A DNA stretch of 64,000 nucleotides, taken from Maylandia zebra (taxonomy: Eukaryota; Chordata; Actinopteri; Cichliformes; Cichlidae). The translations under genes and the position numbers were made by a program. This document shows positions 56,774 to 64,000 of this stretch, piece by piece. Below the pieces are notes generated by a model. The model saw only the letters and a list, made by a program, of their open reading frames with translations, ran no database searches and was not told the DNA's origin. The first letter of the stretch is position 1. Each line of letters begins with the position of its first letter. The DNA lies in assembly GCF_041146795.1 (NCBI RefSeq), contig NC_135168.1, forward strand, positions 13,633,131 through 13,697,130, written 5' to 3'.

Positions 56774-58335
56774 CAGGGAGTGCAGAATTATTAGGCAAGT
56801 TGTATTTTTGAGGAATAATTTTATTATTGAACAACAACCATGTTCTCAATGAACCCAAAAAACTCATTAATATCAAAGCTGAATGTTTTTGGAAGTAGTT
56901 TTTAGTTTGTTTTTAGTTTGAGCTATTTTAGGGGGATATCTGTGTGTGCAGGTGACTATTACTGTGCAGAATTATTAGGCAACTTAACAAAAAACAAATA
57001 TATACCCATTTCATTTATTTATTTTTACCAGTGACACCAATATAACATCTCCACATTCACAAATATACATTTCTGACATTCAAAAACAAAACAAAAACAA
57101 ATCAGCGACCAATATAGCCACCTTTCTTTGCAAGGACACTCAAAAGCCTGCCATCCATGGATTCTGTCAGTGTTTTGATCTGTTCACCATCAACATTGCG
57201 TGCAGCAGCAACCACAGCCTCCCAGACACTGTTCAGAGAGGTGTACTGTTTTCCCTCCTTGTAAAGCTCACATTTGATGATGGACCACAGGTTCTCAATG
57301 GGGTTCAGATCAGGTGAACAAGGAGGCCATGTCATTAGTTTTTCTTCTTTTATACCCTTTCTTGCAGCCACGCTGTGGAGTACTTGGACGCGTGTGATGG
57401 AGCATTGTCCTGCATGAAAATCATGTTTTTCTTGAAGGATGCAGACTTCTTCCTGTACCACTGCTTGAAGAAGGTGTCTTCCAGAAACTGGCAGTAGGAC
57501 TGGGAGTTGAGCTTGACTCCATCCTCAACCCGAAAAGGCCCCACAAGCTCATCTTTGATGATACCAGCCCAAACCAGTACTCCACCTCCACCTTGCTGGC
57601 GTCTGAGTGGGACTGGAGCTCTCTGCCCTTTACCAATCCAGCCACGGGCCCATCCATCTGGCCCATCAAGACTCACTCTCATTTCATCAGTCCATAAAAC
57701 CATAGAAAAATCAGTCTTGAGATATTTCTTGGCCCAGTCTTGACGTTTCAGCTTGTGTGTCTTGTTCGGTGGTGGTCGTCTTTCAGCCTTTCTTACCTTG
57801 GCCATGTTTCTGAGTATTGCACACCTTGTGCTTTTGGGCACTCCAGTGATGTTGCAGCTCTGAAATATGGCCAAACTGGTGGCAAGTGGCATCTTGGCAG
57901 CTGCACGCTTGACTTTTCTCAGTTCATGGGCAGTTATTTGGCGCCTTGGTTTTTCCACACGCTTCTTGCGACCCTGTTGACTATTTTGAATGAAACGCTT
58001 GATTGTTCGATGATCACGCTTCAGAAGCTTTGCAATTTTGAGACTGCTGCATCCCTCTGCAAGATATCTCACTATTTTTGACTTTTCTGAGCCTGTCAAG
58101 TCCTTCTTTTGACCCATTTTGCCAAAGGAAAGGACGTTGCCTAATAATTATGCACACCTGATATAGGGTGTTGATGTCATTAGACCACACCCCTTCTCAT
58201 TACAGAGATGCACATCACCTAATATGCTTAATTGGTAGTAGGCTTTCGAGCCTATACAGCTTGGAGTAAGACAACATGCATGAAGAGGATGATGTGGACA
58301 ACATACTCATTTGCCTAATAATTCTGCACTCCCTG
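56774..58335 (-). mobile_element. Tc1/mariner transposon, full length
   Basis: 1562 bases from CAGGGAGTGCAGAATTATTA at the left to its near-reverse complement (ending GCACTCCCTG) at the right, flanked by TA on both sides (56772-56773, 58336-58337). Internal copies of the terminal motif at about 56962-56985 (GTGCAGAATTATTAGGCAAC) and 58138-58155 (GCCTAATAATTATGCAC) suggest double transposase-binding sites. The transposase is on the minus strand. The target was a SINE in the last NLR intron. Confidence 0.93.
57102..58117 (-). pseudogene. Tc1/mariner transposase, one frameshift
   Basis: Two overlapping frames cover the whole enzyme. The start is the ATG at 58115-58117 (MGQKKDLTGSEKSKIVRYLA). 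A bipartite helix-turn-helix region follows (CSSLKIAKLLKRDHRTIKRF, then VPKSTRCAILRNM), then the catalytic Asp in VLWTDEMRVS, the second Asp in MQDNAPSHASKY and the Glu in DLNPIENLW after the shift. The break lies near 57360-57370 and looks like loss of one base, between the second catalytic Asp and the Glu. Ends KKGGYIGR. The enzyme would cut at the TIRs and insert at TA. The rest reads well preserved, so inactivation is recent. Confidence 0.88.
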
Positions 58336-58485
58336 TATTCATTCACTCTCACATTCACACACTGGTGGAGGTAAGCTACAGTTGTAGTGGTAGGTTAGGT
58401 TTTGCCCAAGGACAAAATGACCAAGACAGAGAGAGCTGGCTCATCAGACAGACAAGCTCATCTTGTAACCTACTGGTTCGCTGGT
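58336..58485 (-). repeat. tRNA-SINE, part 2
   Basis: TTCATTCACTCTCACATTCA, then TTTTGCCCAAGGACAAAATG and AGCTCATCTTGTAACCTACT match, reversed, the body and head of the SINE at 6846. Confidence 0.6.
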
Positions 58486-58580
58486 CAGCACACCAGCTGA
58501 CTAGCACACTGGCTAACTAGCACACCAGCTAACTAGCACACCGGCTAAATAGCAAATCAGCTAACTAGCAGACCAGCTAA
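58486..58580. repeat. 16-bp minisatellite
   Basis: Six units of CTAGCACACCAGCTAA with 1-3 changes each; the first, 15 bases as counted, is partial. Confidence 0.9.
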
Positions 58581-60079
58581 CGGCAGCCACAAGCTGAAGG
58601 ACGATTAAATGTAGTGGAGATATCAGAGATGACACTGGTGTGTCCGATTCACTCTTTAGCACTCTGGTCACTCCGGTGTGTCAGCCAGAACACCACTGAA
58701 GGCCAAATGATCCCAGCATGTGGAATAAAGAGCTTAAGGTTTGGTTTGAGACACTTTATTCTTTCACTGATTGATTCTTGCGGCTGTGATCATGTGTGTG
58801 GTTTCTTACAAAAAGGAAGTACACAATACAAATACATGACAAATAAGATGAATAGATAAGTTACATATCCAGTTATATGTACGTACATCAGTATAGCTAA
58901 TATAGCCATATATAAGGACAAAGATCACAGTACTATAATGCAGTAATGTTAAACACAAAGGTGTATATCTACATAAATCTGTCCTATCAGTGATCAGGGT
59001 ACTGTAGTATACTTCCACTACATAAACTATAGAAACTAAACGACATTAGTGTGACTTTAAGTTACCATCAGTACAGACGAACTGATGGTAGTTGTACAAA
59101 ATAAAGGCATTGCAATTATTGTGAAGGGCTTCCGGTTAAACTAAGATCAGCTGATTACCTCATAACAAATTGTTTGCTATAGAACGCAGCTCCCACTCTT
59201 CATTAATATCATGTACTGTAACTCCCAAGTAACCATGGTTACCCAGCCACGCCCAGTAGTCTCCAGAGAGACCAACAGCTGGTGCACGTTGTAACGCCGT
59301 GGCTTTCATAGTCTCTCCTTTTTCTACAGCTCATGTGTTCTTCTTGTGATGGTGCGTCTTGAGGGAGGCTCATACATGCCGTCATTTGTTGATCCTAAGA
59401 ACGTTCCTCAGACCGACTTCTTCAACAACACTAATCGGCCTGCAGTTTGTAGCTACTCACTTCACTGTGGCGTTTGTTAGCTTGTCTTTCTTTGGTTTTA
59501 TCCTGACTCCTCCCACAAGCTGATCCTACGTAGTCTGCCCAAGCCTCCCACCTCTGTTTGTTTGGGTGGTTTGTTTGCTGCCATCAACAGCGTGTAATGC
59601 ATTTAAGTGATACTTCAGACATGAAGTACTGCGACAATAAAAAACTCAACTTTGCTTAAAAATAACTTTAGTTGTATCAACACTGCCCTCTGGAATAATT
59701 AGACTTTGGTGACAAACTGATGTGATCTCCATGTTTCCTTTGTTGGACTGTGGGCGAGTGTCAGAACTGAATGTACTGAGTAACATGTGGAGTTTAAATA
59801 TGTGTCAGTTCCAGTTTTAGAGCTCTAAAGTGCAGCTATCATGTTAGGAATATGTTAGGAATAGACAGGAACACTGAGCACACTGAGGTCAAATCTTTAT
59901 TTATCCAGTTCATCTGTAGGCTGAGCTCAGTCCATCCATTTAGTGAAATGATGTTTAAAGGTCTCCTTGTTCTGTGAGCGTGCACAGATCCTGAAGCAGA
60001 AAGCCTGGGTTACAGAGAAATGATCATCACTGTGATGATGCTCACCATCTCTGACTGGGATTTGAGGTTTTGTCAAAGC
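58581..60079. other. NLR intron, nothing further recognised
   Basis: AT-rich intron sequence with no coding domain. 59280-59520 is somewhat less AT-rich but shows no known motif. Confidence 0.5.
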
Positions 60080-60235
60080 AGCAAAGAAAGCCTGGCTATG
60101 TTGGACTGGGTGTGGCAGCAGCTCCCAGTTTGAGTTCAGGAGACAGACACCCTCTCTACTTTGACGATCAGCTTCAAACTTTCCTTTTTGATAAAACTTA
60201 TAGTTAGAGCTGGATCAGGTGACCCTGAACCATCA
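60080..60235 (+). repeat. Transposon-like segment before LRR exon 4
   Basis: CACCCTCTCTACTTTGACGA, AACTTTCCTTTTTGATAAAA and GAGCTGGATCAGGTGACCCT form a phrase often met in dispersed fish repeats. The family is not named. Confidence 0.4.
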
Positions 60236-60294
60236 CTTAGTTATGCTGCTATAGAGATGGATAACAGATGGATTGTTGTTTTGTGTGTCTGCAG

Positions 60295-60468
60295 TCTGTC
60301 AGGCTGTCTGATCACAGAGGAAGGCTGTACTTCTCTGGCCTCAGCTCTGACCTCCAACCCCTCCCATCTGAGAGAGCTGGACCTGAGCTACAATCATCCA
60401 GGTCCCTCAGGAATGAAGCTTCTGTCGGCTGGACTGAAGGATCCAGGCTGGAGACTGGACACTCTCAG
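60295..60468 (+). CDS. NLR protein, LRR exon 4
   Basis: 174 bases, same phase, after GTCTGCAG. Reads [40 protein letters not shown], ending at GTATGG. Its sequence ([16 protein letters not shown]) is of the type that in teleost NLRs comes last before the B30.2 exon. Confidence 0.9.
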
Positions 60469-60551
60469 GTATGGAGAGAATGTCTGATATAGGAGGAAGA
60501 GCTGGAATCATTTCCTGTGTCTTTCACTCACTTCCTGTTTGTTTCCTGCAG

Positions 60552-60555
60552 ATGA
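60552..60555 (+). CDS. NLR protein, possible terminal exon with immediate stop
   Basis: After a good acceptor (TTTCCTGCAG, ending 60551) the first base completes an Arg codon and the next codon is TGA (60553-60555). The protein would then end after LRR exon 4 at about 990 residues, without the B30.2/SPRY domain found in many relatives. Alternatively splicing continues to exons beyond this window. Confidence 0.45.
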
Positions 60556-60979
60556 GACATGAACAATCACACATGCAGGAATATTTTCAGGGACAGACAC
60601 ACTAGTCTAGCTGGATAGTACATGGATATTTATGTAGGGGGTCTTCAAGGAGTCTGTTTGCAGGAACATTAATGATAACTGATAAGTCATGTTGAGAGTT
60701 TCATTAAAAGTAGACTTACAGTTAGGTAATATTTGGACAGAGACAACATTTTGTAACTTTAGATACAAGTATCAGCCATGTGTGTGTTTCCCATGCTGTA
60801 TGTCCACAGTCACAGTGACAGTCAGTGACACTGACAGAAGGATGAAACAAGGCTGTGAATCATTTCAGTCTGTGTGTGTGACAAAGAGGCAGACAGGAGC
60901 AGCTAACATTTGGAAATGGAAGCTTACTGGAAACACTACATTCACGGCTGAATTCACAATAGATTTGTTCTCAAGTGCA

Positions 60980-63385
60980 CATTTAGCAGCTAATGCTAAT
61001 ACTGTTTTCCCTTTGCTTTCTACAGCAGCTATTGCTAAGTAGGCCACTTTGCTCCGCTAAGGATTTGTGTGACCATGATGGAGACTCTGATAAGCTAATG
61101 CTGCTAAGCTAATGCTGTTTATGGGCCCTGTTAGAATCAATATTTCATTCTGTTGTTTGAGAACAATATTAACGTTTCACATCATTATAACACAAGAGAA
61201 AAGGGTATTGGCATTAGCTACTAGTGCTTATTCACCTCAAATTACCTTTAGCTGCTAATGGCAGCCTACTTAGCATTAACTCCTCACTAATATAATGCTA
61301 ATTTACATCAAATTAGCATTAACTGCTCATATTGTTATAAGGAAAGAGAAAACGGTATTAGCATTTGCTGCTAATAATTATTCACCCCTAATTAGAATAA
61401 GCCGCTAAAAGCAGCCAACTTAGCATTAATTCCTCACTTTGTTGTTACCCAACGGAAAAGAGTATTAGTATTAGCTACTATCATTTTTAATAAGTAAGAG
61501 AAAACAGTATTAGCAGTAGCGCATAATGCTAATTCACGTCAACGTAGTATTAGTTAATAATGGCAGCCTACTTAGCATTAACTGCTCACTAATATAATGC
61601 TAATTCGCATCAAATTAGCATTAGCTGCTCAAGTTGTTATAAGGAAAAAGAGAAAACGGTATTAGTATTAGCTGCTAATAATTATTCACCCCTAATTAGA
61701 GTTAGCCCCTAATGGCAGTCTACTTAGCATTAACTCCTGACATTGTTATAATGCAGGGGAAAAGAGTTACCATTATCGGATAATGCTAATTCTCATCAAA
61801 TTAGCATTAGTTAATAACGGTAGACTTCATATCATTAGCTGCTGTCATTCTTACAAAGCAAACAGTATGAGCATTAGCTGTTAATCCTTTTTCATCTAAA
61901 ATTAGAATTAGCCACTAATGGCGTATTGTTAAAAAGTAAGAAAAAACATTGTTAGCATAAGCGGATAATGCTAATTCATCTCAAATTAGTATTAGCTAAT
62001 AATGGCACCTGCTTAGCATTAGCTGGTCACATTGTTATAAGGCAAGAAAATATGGTATTAGCATTAGCTGCCAATTTCTATTTATCTAAAATTAGCATTA
62101 GCCACTAATGGTAGCCTATAGCAAAAACTTCTTAATGCTAAATGAAGTTAATTAATGCTAAGTAGGTTTAACTGAAATTAAAGTAGTGTTAGCATTAGCT
62201 GCTGATATTGTTAAAAGGTAAGATAAAACATTGCTAGCAGCAGCGGATAATGCTAACACACATAATAATTAGCATTACCTAATAATGGCAGTCTTCTTAG
62301 CATTAGCTGCTCATATTGTTATAATGCAAGGGAAAAGAGTTGGCAAAAACAGTGTTAGCATTAGTGGATAATGCTAATTCACCTAAATTAGCATTAGCTA
62401 ATAATGGCTACGTACTTAGCATTACCTACTAATATTGATATAAAGCAAGAAAATATGGTATTAGCATTAGCTTCTAATGCTTTCTCATCTAAAATTAGAA
62501 TTAGCCACTAATGGCATCCTATTTAGCATTAACTCTTCACATCGCAAGGGAAAAATTAGAATTCAATAAAAAAAAAGTGTTCACATTAGCTACTTGTATT
62601 GTTAAAAAGTAAGAAAAAACATTGTTAGCATAAGGGGATAATGCTAATTCACCTCAAATTAGTATTAGCTAATAACGGCAACCTACATAGCATTAGCTGG
62701 TCACATTGTTATAAAGCAAGAAAATATGGTATTAGCATTATCTGCCAATTCCTATTCACCTAAAATTAGCATTACCTGCTAATGGCAGTCTACTTAGCAT
62801 TAACTCCTCACTAATGTGATGCTAATTTACATTAAATTAGCTTTAGCATTAGCTGCTAGCATCAGCCTACCTAGCACTAGCTGCTCACATTGTTAAAAGG
62901 GAAGAGAATACGATATTAGCATTAGCTGGTAATATTTATTCACCCCTAATTAGAATTAGCCACTAATGGCAGCATACTTAGCGTTAACTCCTCACATCGT
63001 TGTAATGCAAATGAGGCTAACTTGCATTAAATTAGACTGCTGTTATTAGCTAATGCTATTTAGCAGTAGCTGCTCACATTGTTATAAAGCAAAGGAAAAC
63101 GATATGAGCATTAGGTTCTAATGCGTATTTGCCTTAAATTAGACGTAGGTGCTAATGGCAGCCTACTTAGCATTAGCAGCTCAGATGTTATAATGCTAGG
63201 AAAAAGAGTGTTAGCATTAGCCGTTCACATTGTTATAAAGTTAAGGGAAATAGTGTTAGCATTAGCTACTCACATTTTTAAAAAAAGTAAGTGTTAGCAT
63301 TAGTGCATAATGCTAATTCATGTCAAATTAGCATTAGTTAATAACGGCAGCCTATTTAGCATTAGCAGATAATGTTGACCTTGGC
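60980..63385. repeat. Degenerate ATTAGC/GCTAAT satellite
   Basis: About 2.4 kb of imperfect units, roughly 110 bases each but with variable spacing (about 70 to 200). A typical unit has TAATGGCAGCCTACTTAGCA, TTAACTCCTCACATTGTTAT, an AAGGGAAAAGAGTATTAGCA-like purine stretch, then TTAGCTGCTAATGCTAATTC. TTAGCATTAGC and its reverse complement GCTAATGCTAA occur dozens of times, giving many short dyads. No open frame. Confidence 0.88.
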
Positions 63386-63687
63386 CCACTGGAAAAGTTA
63401 AGAACTCAAGATTTAGGAGTGTTTCTCGATAGCTCTTTCTCGTTTGAGAAACAAATGAATTCTGTTATTAAAACCAGCTGTAAGGTTTATATTGTTGATT
63501 GTCATTTATGCTTAGAAATATTTACTCATATATGCTTAGAGTTGTATAATCGATTGCATAATGATAGAGGTTCGATCCTTAGTAGTCTGTAAAGACTCTG
63601 TGTGCCTTCCAGAGTGCTCTGGCATGCACACACCACTTGGGGCCATGAGAGAGGTCGTACCCTCTCTTACTGATTTATGGTGTAGGA

Positions 63688-64000
63688 CAGGGGTCTCAAA
63701 CTCAATTTAGCTGGGGGCCGCTGCAGGCAGAGTCTGGGTGAGGCTGGGCCGCATTAGGTTTTCCACAAGAAAGGCATGGTTAAAAAATTCCAATCTTCTC
63801 AAATCTCTTTATTTTTATTTTTTAACACAAAATATGAAAAATGAATAAACAAATTAAGAATTAATAAGAAAATAAATCAATCTGTAATACATAAATAAAA
63901 TAATAATAAGATATTTTTAGTCAGTGAACTTGTGTTTTTTTCAGTCTTCTATATCTGCTGTATTTAGATTGAAATGTCTGTATTAACAGTTCTATAACCT
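63688..64000 (+). mobile_element. hAT-type element, left end, runs off the window
   Basis: CAGGGGTCTCAAACTCAATT at 63688 followed by AGCTGGGGGCCGCTGCAGGC is the typical terminus of a Charlie-like hAT family. A/T-rich sequence continues to the window end. Confidence 0.65.

Noticed and set aside
57507..58081. Plus-strand open frames in the Tc1 element
   Set aside because: They are antisense shadows of the transposase gene.
60980..63385. CRISPR array
   Set aside because: This is a vertebrate genome; units are diverged, spacing is irregular, and there are no regular unique spacers or cas genes.

Overview
The window comes from a ray-finned fish nuclear genome, probably a percomorph teleost; cichlid affinity is only a guess. 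It has spliced vertebrate genes, FISNA-NACHT-LRR and C2H2 zinc-finger families of teleost type, and the usual fish mix of L1/Tx1, L2, Ty3/Gypsy, hAT, Tc1, Penelope-like and tRNA-SINE elements. There is no bacterial-style gene packing. Most of the window is transposon-derived or unrecognised intergenic DNA.

Layout. 1-1204 is one arm of a long inverted repeat whose partner lies at 15037-15759 plus 24330-24816. 1205-13200 holds no recognisable host gene, only repeat remnants: a Penelope-like tail, SINEs, an L1 ORF1 remnant, a LINE endonuclease piece, hAT ends and a 69-bp direct repeat. 13200-24467 is a nest of transposons: an L1/Tx1-type LINE is split by an 875-bp hAT element with an 8-bp target duplication and by a Ty3/Gypsy element (15760-24329). 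The Gypsy element is itself split inside its integrase by a 3.1-kb L2 LINE. Its two 281-bp LTRs read identical although the interior is heavily damaged.

26995-32917 is a spliced three-exon gene for a C2H2 protein with about 16 fingers. A duplicated three-finger block in it differs mostly at base-contact positions. 35847-40075 holds three decayed tandem copies of a lipocalin (prostaglandin-D-synthase-like) gene, recognised from short exon remnants. The third copy keeps a TATA box and a signal-peptide exon.

45240-60555 is an NLR immune-receptor gene (NLRC3-like, FISNA-NACHT-LRR), readable in consistent phase over ten coding exons for about 990 residues, with four identical-length 174-bp LRR exons. 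Its last long intron is packed with a hAT MITE and a nearly intact Tc1/mariner element sitting inside an older SINE. 60980-63385 is a roughly 2.4-kb degenerate satellite built on ATTAGC/GCTAAT motifs, and the window ends inside another hAT-type element.

The two intact-looking host genes are both on the + strand. They belong to families that expand by tandem duplication and evolve fast in teleosts. No operon-like cooperation is implied; the shared theme is a repeat-rich, duplication-prone region.
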